Assembly: GCA_009846005.1 (NCBI GenBank)
Contig: VXYL01000073.1
Span: 1-64,000 of the forward strand
Length of the DNA: 64,000 nucleotides
Reading direction: 5' to 3'
Origin: Gammaproteobacteria bacterium
GTDB lineage: Bacteria > Pseudomonadota > Gammaproteobacteria > Pseudomonadales > Azotimanducaceae
Below are positions 24,675 through 32,972 of this stretch, piece after piece. Both the position numbers and the translations under genes were made by a program. The notes under the pieces were generated by a model. It was not told where the DNA came from, did not search any database, and worked only from the letters and a program-made list of their open reading frames with translations. Numbering within the stretch: the stretch's first letter is position 1; every line of letters begins with the position of its first letter.

Positions 24675-26513
24675 GTGCTAGTCAGCTGGTCTCCAAAGCG
24701 TAGCTTTTTGAATCTCGCTGCGGCGCTTGTCGCTACAGCATCTCTTCATGCCGTCGAACCGACGTACAAACACGGCATCTCGTTCTTCCACGAACTGAAA
24801 TATCCCGCGAATTTTTCGCACTTCGACTACATCAACCCCGACGCGCCCAAGGGAGGCACGTTGATCCAGACGGCGCGGCGAGACTTCAATACGCTGTCCC
24901 TGATCTCGGACGTAGGCGTGGCGGCACCCAACATCACCTGGATCTACGACATCCTGGTGTCGTACCGCGCCGAAGAGATTAGCAGCTTCTACGGCTGGCT
25001 CGCGGATGGACTGAGCGTTTCCGACGACAAGCGCAGCCTCTTCATTCGCCTGCATCCCCGGGCGCGGTGGCACGACGGCGTGCCGATCACTGCCCGGGAC
25101 GTGAAGTTCACTCTCGAGCTTGTTCAAGCCACCATATGGCTTCGCGGATATCTCTCGTGGTTGCAATCCGTAGAAATCATAAGCGAGCGTGAAATAGCCC
25201 TACGGCTCGACAGCGAGCTGACCATATCCAACATGGTCCCCTTAAGTTGGTTTCCGATCATGCCGGCCCACTACTGGGAAGGACGGGACCCGACCCGGGC
25301 CTCCCTGGAACCGCCGCTGGGCAGCGGCCCCTACCGGGTCGCCGACGTCAAGCGGGGACGGCATGTCCGTTACGAGCGGGTTCCCGACTACTGGGGACGA
25401 GACATACCCGTCAACAAGGGCCGCTTCAACTTCGATCAGATCCAGTACAACGTCTATCGGGATGCGACGGTCGCCCGGGAGGCACTTCGCAAGGGATTGT
25501 TCGATGCGTGGTTCGAACGGGACGACCGCTACTGGGCGACAGGGTATGACATTCCCGCCCGGGACAAAGGCTGGCTGGTGTTGGACTATCTCGACGACCG
25601 CGAAGAAATCGGTGTCAATCGGGTCATCGCCCTGAACAACCGTCGCGACCGGTTCAAGGATCCGCGGGTTCGGGAAGCATTGACGCTCGCCGTGGACTTT
25701 GAGTGGGAGAACCGCGTACTCCGCCATGGCCTGCTCGACCGGGCATTGAGCAACTTTGCGGGGGCGCCATCATTCGAAGCGCGAGGATTGCCCGGCGAGG
25801 GTGAGCTTGCGTTGCTGGCGCCCTTTCGCGAGCAACTGCCTGCGAGGCTCTTCACCGAGGTCTTCGAATTCCCGCGGTCCACCGGCGTCGGCCGCAATCG
25901 CGCAGCCCTCGAACGGGCCCGAGTGCTGCTGGCACAGAGCGGGTGGCGCGTTGAGGACGGTGTGCTGGTCAACAGCTCTGGCGAGCCTTTCGAGATTGAA
26001 TTCCTGTCGAGGGACATTGCTGATCGGCGTACCCTTCTGCCCTACCTCGACGCTTTGAAGGTGCTTGGGATCGCCGGTCGGATAAGGCTCGTGGAGACCG
26101 CGCAATACATTAATCTCCGCGAGCAATTCGACTACGACGCGAGACTCACCCGGAACGACTTCCACACGCCGCCGATCGTTTTCCTGTCCGCCTTTTTTCA
26201 TTCTCAATCCGCGTCCGAGCACCAAAGCGCCAACGTGGCGGGAGTCGCCGATCCCGTGGTCGACGCGTTGATCGCCAACGCAATCAAGGTGACGACCCAG
26301 GAGGAAATGGCGATCGCCTGCCGCGCCCTGGACAGAGTACTGCTTTGGGGGTTCTTCCAGATTCCCCTCGACGCGATTGCGCCCTTCCGCCTTGTCTATT
26401 GGGACAAATTCGGTCGGCCGGAACGGGAGGACCTGGCGGTCTACAAGTCTCCGTTCCCCGATGGGTGGTGGTACGACGACACCAAAGCGGCGCGGATCGA
26501 GATCAGCCAATAG
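24675..26513 (+). CDS. YejA-like extracellular solute-binding protein (family 5), copy 2
   Basis: A protein of about 612 residues with a signal-like segment FLNLAAALVATASLHA, the YejA motif HELKYPANFSHFDYINPDAPKGG (split across about 35-57), RLHPRARWHDGVPITARDVKFTLE and GSGPYRVADV. The start is uncertain. GTG 24675 was chosen because copy 3 has an ATG at the aligned position inside SPMRS, whereas here that codon is AAG. It should bind oligopeptide-like ligands in the periplasm. It forms a tandem pair with copy 3, offset by about 1970 bp with long near-identical stretches. No permease or ATPase gene is nearby. Confidence 0.88.
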   Translation: MLVSWSPKRSFLNLAAALVATASLHAVEPTYKHGISFFHELKYPANFSHFDYINPDAPKGGTLIQTARRDFNTLSLISDVGVAAPNITWIYDILVSYRAEEISSFYGWLADGLSVSDDKRSLFIRLHPRARWHDGVPITARDVKFTLELVQATIWLRGYLSWLQSVEIISEREIALRLDSELTISNMVPLSWFPIMPAHYWEGRDPTRASLEPPLGSGPYRVADVKRGRHVRYERVPDYWGRDIPVNKGRFNFDQIQYNVYRDATVAREALRKGLFDAWFERDDRYWATGYDIPARDKGWLVLDYLDDREEIGVNRVIALNNRRDRFKDPRVREALTLAVDFEWENRVLRHGLLDRALSNFAGAPSFEARGLPGEGELALLAPFREQLPARLFTEVFEFPRSTGVGRNRAALERARVLLAQSGWRVEDGVLVNSSGEPFEIEFLSRDIADRRTLLPYLDALKVLGIAGRIRLVETAQYINLREQFDYDARLTRNDFHTPPIVFLSAFFHSQSASEHQSANVAGVADPVVDALIANAIKVTTQEEMAIACRALDRVLLWGFFQIPLDAIAPFRLVYWDKFGRPEREDLAVYKSPFPDGWWYDDTKAARIEISQ

Positions 26514-26668
26514 AGCCCATGCGGAGCCTAATCTCCTTGTCCGCTGAGGTGAGCTAGACTCCTTGAGCGGCCTTGATGTTTACACGTGGGTTGCATTTTG
26601 GAACAACGTATCGAATTGCTCTTGAACGGCTCGCGTACTCGCGAGACGCGCTAGCCAGCTGTTCTCCA

Positions 26669-28483
26669 ATGCGTAGCTGTCTGAATCTCGCTACGGCGCT
26701 TGTCGCAGCATCTCTTCATGCCGCCGAGCCGGTGTACGAACACGGCATCTCGTTCTTCCACGAGCTGAAATACCCCGCGAACTTTTCGCACTTCGATTTC
26801 ATCAGCCCTGACGCGCCCAAGGGGGGCGTGTTGATCCGATCGACGCAGACGGACTTCAATACCCTTTCTCTGATCACGGACGTAGGCGCGACAGCACCGG
26901 GCGTGGTCTGGACCTACGACACCTTGGTGTCGTACCGCTCCGAAGAGATGAGCAGCTTCTATGGCGCCCTGGCAGATGGACTAGGCGTTGCCGACGACAA
27001 GCGCACCCTCTTCATTCGCCTGCATCCCGAGGCACGATGGCACGACGGTGTGCCGATCACTGCCCGGGACGTGAAGTTCACCGTCGAGCTCATTCAATCC
27101 AGCATACGGTTTCGCGGATATTTCTCGTGGGTGCAATCCACTGAGATCTTGAGCGAGCGCGAAATTGCCTTTCGGCTCCACAGCGAGCTGACAATATCCA
27201 ACGTTTTCCCCTTGAGTTGGTTTCCGATCATGCCAGCCCACTACTGGGAAGGACGGGACCCGACCCGGGCCTCCCTCGAACCGCCGCTGGGCAGCGGCCC
27301 CTACCGGGTCGCGGAGGTAAGGCAGGGAAGGTATGTCCGCTACGAGCGGGTCCCCGGCTACTGGGGACGAGACATCGCCGTCAACAAGGGCCGCTTCAAC
27401 TTCGATCAGGTCCGCTACGACGTCTATCGGGATGCGACGGTCGCCCGAGAGGCACTTCGCAAGGGATTGTTCGATGCGTGGCTCGAGCGGGACGATCGCT
27501 ACTGGGCGACAGGGTATGACATTCCCGCCCGGGACAAAGGCTGGCTGGTGATGGACTATCTCGACCACCGCGAGGAAATCGGTATCAATCGGGTCATCGC
27601 CCTGAACAACCGCCGCGAACGTTTCAAGGATCCGCGGGTTCGGGAAGCGTTGACCCTCGCCGTGGACTTCGAATGGGAAAACCGCGTACTCCGCTTCGAC
27701 CTGCTCGATCGGGCGTTGAGCAATTTCGCGGGGGCGCCATCCCTCGAAGCGCGAGGATTGCCCGGCGAGGGAGAGCTTGCGTTGCTGGCGCCCTATCGCG
27801 AACAACTGCCAAAGAGGCTCTTTACCGAGGCCTTCGAATTCCCGCGGTCCACCGGCATCGGCCGCAATCGCGAATCCCTCGAACGGGCCCGCGCGCTCCT
27901 AGCAGAGAGCGGGTGGCGTACAAAGGATGGCGTGCTGGTCAACGACGCCGGCGAGCCTTTCGAGATCGAGTTCTTGTCGGTGGATGGTGCCGATCAGCGT
28001 ACCGTCCTGCCCTACCTCGGGGTCCTAAAGCCGCTCGGTATCACCGGTAGGATTCGGCTCGTGGAGGCCGCCCAGTTCGTTCATCTCAGGCAGGAGTTCG
28101 ACTACGACGCGATAATCACCCAGAACGACATTCTCGCGCCGCCGATCGTTTTCCTTGCCAGCTTCTTTCATTCCCAATCGGCCTCCGAGGGCCAAAGCTT
28201 CAACGCATCCGGCATCGCGGATCCCGTGGTCGACGCGCTGATCGCCAAGGCGGTCAAGGTGACGACCCTGGAGGAAATGGCAACTGTGTGTCGTGCCTTG
28301 GATCGGGTGCTACTCTGGGGGTTCTACCAGATTCCCCTCGATGCGATTGCGCCCTTTCGCCTTGTCTATTGGGATAAGTTCGGTCGACCGGAACGGGAAG
28401 ATCTTGCCGTCTACAAGTCTCCATTCCCCGATGGGTGGTGGTACGACGGCACGAAAGCGGCGCGGATCGAGATCAGCAAATAA
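26669..28483 (+). CDS. YejA-like extracellular solute-binding protein (family 5), copy 3
   Basis: A protein of about 604 residues. The ATG at 26669 gives a compact signal peptide MRSCLNLATALVAASLHA followed by the mature start AEPVYEHGISFF. A longer start at 26576 is possible. The body matches copy 2 closely, with HELKYPANFSHFDFISPDAPKGG, EARWHDGVPITARDVKF and EPPLGSGPYRVAEV. The C-terminal PFPDGWWYDGTKAARIEISK is also shared. It is the downstream half of a tandem duplication and the third orphan YejA-like protein in 13 kb. The 155-bp gap before it contains no clear promoter or repeat. Confidence 0.88.
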   Translation: MRSCLNLATALVAASLHAAEPVYEHGISFFHELKYPANFSHFDFISPDAPKGGVLIRSTQTDFNTLSLITDVGATAPGVVWTYDTLVSYRSEEMSSFYGALADGLGVADDKRTLFIRLHPEARWHDGVPITARDVKFTVELIQSSIRFRGYFSWVQSTEILSEREIAFRLHSELTISNVFPLSWFPIMPAHYWEGRDPTRASLEPPLGSGPYRVAEVRQGRYVRYERVPGYWGRDIAVNKGRFNFDQVRYDVYRDATVAREALRKGLFDAWLERDDRYWATGYDIPARDKGWLVMDYLDHREEIGINRVIALNNRRERFKDPRVREALTLAVDFEWENRVLRFDLLDRALSNFAGAPSLEARGLPGEGELALLAPYREQLPKRLFTEAFEFPRSTGIGRNRESLERARALLAESGWRTKDGVLVNDAGEPFEIEFLSVDGADQRTVLPYLGVLKPLGITGRIRLVEAAQFVHLRQEFDYDAIITQNDILAPPIVFLASFFHSQSASEGQSFNASGIADPVVDALIAKAVKVTTLEEMATVCRALDRVLLWGFYQIPLDAIAPFRLVYWDKFGRPEREDLAVYKSPFPDGWWYDGTKAARIEISK

Positions 28484-28495
28484 TCCACGCGGCGC

Positions 28496-29899
28496 CTACG
28501 CCGCACCGGTCACCGCCAACACGGCGTCCCCGAACGCCGCCACCGCTGCCGTTAGGTCGGCAACGCGGTCCCGTCCGACCCGTTCCGTGAAACAGAACGA
28601 CAACCGCAGCTGGTCGTAGCCGGCCTTGGGATTTCGCTCCCGGGCATCCCGCGGGTAGAAGTCGTACATGGGGATGACCACAACGCCGTGCTCGGCAACC
28701 AAGCGGGCGACGAAGTCGTCGTCGGTGACGATGTCCTGGTCCAGGAAAGTGAACACGCTGAAGAACCCTGCTTCGGGCACCGTCCACCGGAACCGGTCCG
28801 CGTGGTCGCCGAGCTTGGCCGCGAGGCCGTCGAGCAGGATGGCGCGGTTCTCCCGGTAGACGGCGAGTTTGCCTTCCGCCACCGGCCACAGCGACTCGCG
28901 ACGCTCAAAGGACTCGTCGACCAGTAGCGACTCGAAGGATCGGAGCGCCAAGGGGTTCTGGAACAGGATGTCCGCGCTCGCTTCGGTAAGCAGCAGATCG
29001 GTCAAGGAGGCACGTTCGCCGCCTTCGATTTCCACAACCGCTTCGGTGTAGATGAACCCGATGCGCGGTCCGGGCAGGCCGATCTTGGATCCCGTGAACA
29101 GGTGAACCGTACGCGTCGGATCCATCGCGAAAAACGGCTGCGGTCTCTCGGCGGCATCCGAGTAGCTGATGTAGACGTACGGCGCATCCTCGACGATCAG
29201 GATTCCCTCTTCCGCCGCGATTTCAAGAACCGTCCGTCGCCGCTCGGCACTGAAGGAAAACCCGGCCGGATTGTGGCCGTCGGGGACTGTGTAGTAGAAC
29301 GGCACGAAGAACCCGTCCGCCCGTGCCCGCCGGATCGCGTTGCGAAAGCCGGTGGGTTCCGGACCCTCGGCATCCAAGTCAACGCTGTAGATCCGCCCAT
29401 GCCGACACAAACCGGCACGGGCCAGGAACCCCGCATAGGTGGGCGCATCGGTGATGTAGGCAACCGGTTTCCCCGGCCGCTCGAACAACGAGCAGACCAA
29501 GCTGATCCCACCCGTCGCGCCCACCGTCGGGATCAGCCGGGCGGGATCCATGTCGAGGCCCCAGTCGTTCCCGTAGACAGCGGCGAAGGACTCTCGCGGT
29601 CCGACCGGTCCGAGCGTGTCGGTATAGGCATAGGACTCGCGCAGGAACTCCGGCAACGCCGCCGGGTCGTTCAATCCCTCGAGCCGGCGCAAATGATCGA
29701 AGTACGCCTGCTCGTGGGCGATGAAGCCCCGGGGATCGGTGACCTCCGGATTCGGATAACCGGCACCGAGATGGTGGATCGTCAGTCCGTTGGCCTCGGC
29801 GACGGCACGCAGTTCGGGGAGCGAGGCGGCCATCTTTCGGGTCACCGAGACCGGTTGCTGAGCTAACGCCGGTGCATGGAGCGCGTGATCGGTATTCAT
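28496..29899 (-). CDS. Aminotransferase class I/II (PLP-dependent)
   Basis: This is a 467-residue fold-type I PLP enzyme. The cofactor lysine is in HLFTGSKIGLPGPRIGF; GYPNPEVTDPRG near the N-terminus, TVGATGGISLVCSLF, YYTVPDGHNPAGFSFS and IVEDAPYVYISY are family hallmarks. The C-terminal GYDQLRLSFCF holds the arginine that normally binds the substrate carboxylate. The ATG at 29899 was preferred over the longer open frame, whose N-terminus is repeat-adjacent and low in recognisable sequence. It resembles the 2-aminoadipate/aromatic group; the exact substrate is unknown. It converges on the third binding protein with a 12-bp gap. Confidence 0.92.
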   Translation of the reverse strand: MNTDHALHAPALAQQPVSVTRKMAASLPELRAVAEANGLTIHHLGAGYPNPEVTDPRGFIAHEQAYFDHLRRLEGLNDPAALPEFLRESYAYTDTLGPVGPRESFAAVYGNDWGLDMDPARLIPTVGATGGISLVCSLFERPGKPVAYITDAPTYAGFLARAGLCRHGRIYSVDLDAEGPEPTGFRNAIRRARADGFFVPFYYTVPDGHNPAGFSFSAERRRTVLEIAAEEGILIVEDAPYVYISYSDAAERPQPFFAMDPTRTVHLFTGSKIGLPGPRIGFIYTEAVVEIEGGERASLTDLLLTEASADILFQNPLALRSFESLLVDESFERRESLWPVAEGKLAVYRENRAILLDGLAAKLGDHADRFRWTVPEAGFFSVFTFLDQDIVTDDDFVARLVAEHGVVVIPMYDFYPRDARERNPKAGYDQLRLSFCFTERVGRDRVADLTAAVAAFGDAVLAVTGAA

Positions 29900-30037
29900 G
29901 GTGGGGTCTTGCGACAAGCGACGAACGTGTTGACCGCGTTTGCCCGGCGCGGTTCCTCTCCCGAGCGCGCCGGAGCATATCACCAACCCCGCATGAGCTT
30001 GACAGTGCCGGGGCTCCCTGAACACACTTCATGGAAC

Positions 30038-30119
30038 CCGTAGGGGCGACCCTTGTGGTCGCCCGTGGCGAAGGTTCGGTTGCCTAAGCACCGGGACGGG
30101 ACAAGCCCGTCCCCTACGG
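30038..30119. repeat. Composite palindromic repeat, copy 6
   Basis: A textbook full copy. CCGTAGGGG begins the left hairpin GGGCGACC-CTTGT-GGTCGCCC, followed by a variable core of about 35 bp and GGGACGGG-ACAAG-CCCGTCCC ending in CCCCTACGG. It lies between the divergent aminotransferase and protease genes. Confidence 0.9.
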
Positions 30120-30142
30120 TCCGGCAGTAACGGTACAGGGCC

Positions 30143-30529
30143 ATGGGAACGTTCAGCATAGGATGCCTCCTGCAGAATCAGCAGGACCGAACCCGGTCGG
30201 TTAGCGTGGCAGAGGTCATGGTCGATACGGGCAGCGAGCTCACGTGGATCAGCGCCGAGACACTTGAGAGCATCGGCGTGGCACCGGAGAAGCGGAATCA
30301 GCAGTTCATCATGGCAAACGGCCAGCAGATAAGCCGTTCGATCGGTTTCGCCATCATCCGTGTCGGGAAGAACCTTACGACGGACGAGGTGGTCTTCGCC
30401 GAAGGTAACGTTATGCAGTTACTGGGCGCGCGCACCTTGGAAGGTCTCAACTTGCGGGTCGACTCACACAGTAAAAAACTCGTAGCCGCCGGTCCCCTCG
30501 TCGCGGCGGGCAATCGCCGACATCACTAG
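30143..30529 (+). CDS. Small retropepsin-like aspartyl protease
   Basis: This is a 128-residue protein with a single catalytic motif in EVMVDTGSELTWIS (DTGS near residue 29). A second conserved stretch, QFIMANGQQISRSIGFAIIRVG, corresponds to the flap region, and EVVFAEGNVMQLLGARTLEGLNLRVD resembles the hydrophobic-hydrophobic-Gly end of clan AA proteases. Proteases of this size work as dimers. No signal peptide is present, so it is probably cytoplasmic. It is followed 8 bp later by a TRAP binding protein gene, possibly in the same transcript. The physiological target is unknown. Confidence 0.8.
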   Translation: MGTFSIGCLLQNQQDRTRSVSVAEVMVDTGSELTWISAETLESIGVAPEKRNQQFIMANGQQISRSIGFAIIRVGKNLTTDEVVFAEGNVMQLLGARTLEGLNLRVDSHSKKLVAAGPLVAAGNRRHH

Positions 30530-30536
30530 GCAAGAA

Positions 30537-31568
30537 GTGTTCCGCTCGTCCCTACTTGCGGCCGCCGTACTCGTCACGGCGACCGCGTTCGGTGCCGAAG
30601 TGGTTGGTCCCAAGCTCAAATGGGATGTCTCGCTCTGGGGCAAGCCCCGACCCGGCACCGCGCTCGTCGACGCCTTGGCGGCCCGCATCGAGGAGGCGAC
30701 CGGCGGCAACTGGCGGTTCGTGCTGCACTATGGCGAGGCGGTGTCCAAGGCCCGGGAGAACCTGGACGGGATCGCCATCGACGCCTTCCAGGCAGCGATG
30801 GTGGCCAACTTCTACCACCCCCAGAAGAACCCCGCACTGATGGTGCTCACCATGCCGTTCCTGCCCATGGAGACCTGGGAGGACAACCGGCGGGTCCGCG
30901 AAGCCGTCTACGCCCACCCCGCCGTCAAGAAGGAACTCGCCCGCTGGAATGCCATGGCGTACACCTCCACGTTCCTTCCCCAGTACGAGATTCTCGGGCG
31001 CGGCAAGCCGCCGTTGGACCTCGACGGCTGGCGGGGACTGACCGTGCGCGCCGGTGGCGGCCTCGGCCAGGCTATGAAGCTCCTCGGCGCCACGCCGACC
31101 AGTTCCACCGCAACCGAGGTCTACACCGGCGTCCAGCAGGGCACGATGGACGCCGCCTCGTTCCCGTTCACCTACGCCCACGTCGCCTACCGCATCCACG
31201 AGGTCACCGATTGGTTCACCGGCAATCTCTCGCCCGGCACGGCGGATTGTCCCCTGGTTTTCTCGATCACGGCCTATGAGGCGTTGCCGGTGCAGTACAA
31301 GAAGCTGCTTGCGGACGTGAAGGAGGACGTCATCGCCGCGCAGATCCAAGCCTACGTGGACTTCGACGCCGAGAACCTGCCCATGCTGAAGGAGAGTCTC
31401 CAGGAAATCCGCTACACGGAGGCTCAGCTTGCGCAGTTCCGGGCGCAGGCGGGCGAACCCGTCATCGAAGCCTGGATCGAGGACAACCAAGACCGGTTCG
31501 ATGCCCGCGGACTCGTCGAGGCGATCTTCGCCGCCGTAGGCCAGAACTATCCCGCGACGTCGAACTAA
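30537..31568 (+). CDS. dctP: TRAP transporter substrate-binding protein (DctP family)
   Basis: This is a 343-residue periplasmic binding protein with a signal peptide (SSLLAAAVLVTATAFGAE). DctP-type features include FYHPQKNPALMVLTMPFLP, LDGWRGLTVRAGGGLGQAMKLLGATP and EVYTGVQQGTMDAAS, which carries the conserved region around the carboxylate-binding site. The conserved arginine in LTVRAGG would bind an organic acid ligand. The start is a GTG at 30537. DctQ and DctM genes follow after an intervening methyltransferase, giving a full tripartite TRAP importer driven by an ion gradient. The ligand is probably a carboxylate but is not identifiable. Confidence 0.92.
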   Translation: MFRSSLLAAAVLVTATAFGAEVVGPKLKWDVSLWGKPRPGTALVDALAARIEEATGGNWRFVLHYGEAVSKARENLDGIAIDAFQAAMVANFYHPQKNPALMVLTMPFLPMETWEDNRRVREAVYAHPAVKKELARWNAMAYTSTFLPQYEILGRGKPPLDLDGWRGLTVRAGGGLGQAMKLLGATPTSSTATEVYTGVQQGTMDAASFPFTYAHVAYRIHEVTDWFTGNLSPGTADCPLVFSITAYEALPVQYKKLLADVKEDVIAAQIQAYVDFDAENLPMLKESLQEIRYTEAQLAQFRAQAGEPVIEAWIEDNQDRFDARGLVEAIFAAVGQNYPATSN

Positions 31569-31585
31569 CGCGCCGTTAACGCTCT

Positions 31586-32314
31586 ATGGCGGAATACGAT
31601 GCAATCGCCCGCGGGTACCAGGAGTCCAAGCGGCTCCCGTTTCGCGAACACATCGAGCGGCACACGCTGTTCCAACTGTTGGGGGACGTGGCCGGCAAGA
31701 CCGTGTTGGACCTGGCTTGCGGAGATGGTTTCTACACGCGCCTGCTGAGGCAGGCCGGTGCTTCCCAAGTGACCGGCGTCGACATCTCCCGAGCGATGAT
31801 CGAACTCGCCGAGGAGCAGGAAAGGCGGCAGCCAATCGGTTGCAACTACGTGCAGGCGGACGTCGCCGCGTTCGAGCCGGGCGAGCGCGTGGACCTGGTT
31901 GTGGCGGTGTACCTCTTCAACTACGCCAAGACTCCCGAACAACTCCTCCGTTTCTGCCGGGTCTGCCACGACGCGCTGCTCCCGGGCGGGCGGCTGGTCG
32001 GCCTGAACAACAATGTACACAACCTCTCGGCCGAACCCAGGTCGTTGCGGAACTACGGTCTGGAGCGCACCTGGGAGCGCCCGCTCACGGAGGGAGATGC
32101 CATCCGCTACACCATGATCAATGCCGACGGGACGCAGGTCCAGTTCGACAACTTCTACCTCGAGCCGGCGACACACGCGGAGGCGTTCGAGCGTGCCGGG
32201 TTCCGGGATTTCCGGTGGGTCGACGTTTCGTTGCACCCGGCCGAGACGGGCAATCCGTTCTGGGACGACTTCATGGCCGAGGCGCCGATCATCGCTTTCG
32301 CGGCCGAGCGCTGA
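31586..32314 (+). CDS. Class I SAM-dependent methyltransferase
   Basis: This is a 242-residue enzyme with SAM-binding motif I in VLDLACGDGFYTRLL (near residue 40), the acidic post-I end VTGVDISRAMIELA, and motif II/III regions DLVVAVYLFNYAKT and LLPGGRLVGLN. Such proteins methylate small molecules. It is unusual in lying between dctP and dctQ in what looks like a single operon (17-bp gap upstream, 49-bp gap downstream), which suggests a link with the TRAP substrate. No membrane segment or signal peptide is seen. Confidence 0.9.
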   Translation: MAEYDAIARGYQESKRLPFREHIERHTLFQLLGDVAGKTVLDLACGDGFYTRLLRQAGASQVTGVDISRAMIELAEEQERRQPIGCNYVQADVAAFEPGERVDLVVAVYLFNYAKTPEQLLRFCRVCHDALLPGGRLVGLNNNVHNLSAEPRSLRNYGLERTWERPLTEGDAIRYTMINADGTQVQFDNFYLEPATHAEAFERAGFRDFRWVDVSLHPAETGNPFWDDFMAEAPIIAFAAER

Positions 32315-32363
32315 TCGCCTTGCCCTTGCCTGTGAACGGTCGTTGCGCGGCCTGGTACCTGTC

Positions 32364-32972
32364 GTGAACGACACATTCGGCCGTCAGCTAGGTCGCATCG
32401 ACCGGATGCTCGGCCGTCTAGAAAACGGCCTCAACCTCTTCGCTGGCAGCCTGATTTTCGCGCTGATGCTGCTCGGCGTGGCCCAGATCCTCCTTCGAAC
32501 GGTGTTCGATAAGCCGATCTTCGGCTACATCGACATCGTGGAGGTGTCGATGGTGGGCTTCGCGGTCCTGTCCATCGCCTTCGTGCAGCGCGTCGGCGGC
32601 CATGTGCGCATGGAACTGGTCATCGGCCGGTTGCAGGGCCGTTGGCTCTGGGGCGCGGAGGCCGTGGGCACCGCGTTGGCGGCGTTCATCGTCGGCGTGT
32701 TGATCCCCTACTCCTGGCGCCACTTCGGACGGGCGTTCGAGTTCGGAGACAGCACCATCGACATCGAACTCGTCACCTGGCCGGCAAAGCTCGCAGTACC
32801 CGTTGCCCTCGCCGTCCTCCTGGTTCGGCTGCTGGTGCAGTTGGCGGGATACCTGCGACTGGTGGCCCGTCCGGACTACGAACCCGTCGCCGTGCCGACC
32901 ATCAAGGACGTCGCTGCCCAGGCCGAAGAGGAGATCCGGCTCGCCGAGGAGCAACAGGGATCGACGCCGTGA
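32364..32972 (+). CDS. dctQ: TRAP transporter small permease (DctQ family)
   Basis: This is a 202-residue membrane protein with four predicted helices (LFAGSLIFALMLLGVAQILL, VEVSMVGFAVLSIAFVQ, GTALAAFIVGVLIPY, PVALAVLLVRLLVQLAGYL). The conserved segment GHVRMELVIGRL follows the second helix, as in DctQ proteins. A GTG start at 32364 was chosen; ATG 32406 is an alternative. The C-terminal cytoplasmic tail is acidic (AEEEIRLAEEQQ). The gene ends in a GTGA overlap with dctM. It forms the membrane complex with DctM. Confidence 0.9.
   Translation: MNDTFGRQLGRIDRMLGRLENGLNLFAGSLIFALMLLGVAQILLRTVFDKPIFGYIDIVEVSMVGFAVLSIAFVQRVGGHVRMELVIGRLQGRWLWGAEAVGTALAAFIVGVLIPYSWRHFGRAFEFGDSTIDIELVTWPAKLAVPVALAVLLVRLLVQLAGYLRLVARPDYEPVAVPTIKDVAAQAEEEIRLAEEQQGSTP

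Noticed and set aside
28496-30025. Longer N-terminus for the aminotransferase
   Set aside because: The extra 42 residues overlap a low-complexity region with no family match; the ATG at 29899 gives the expected length.
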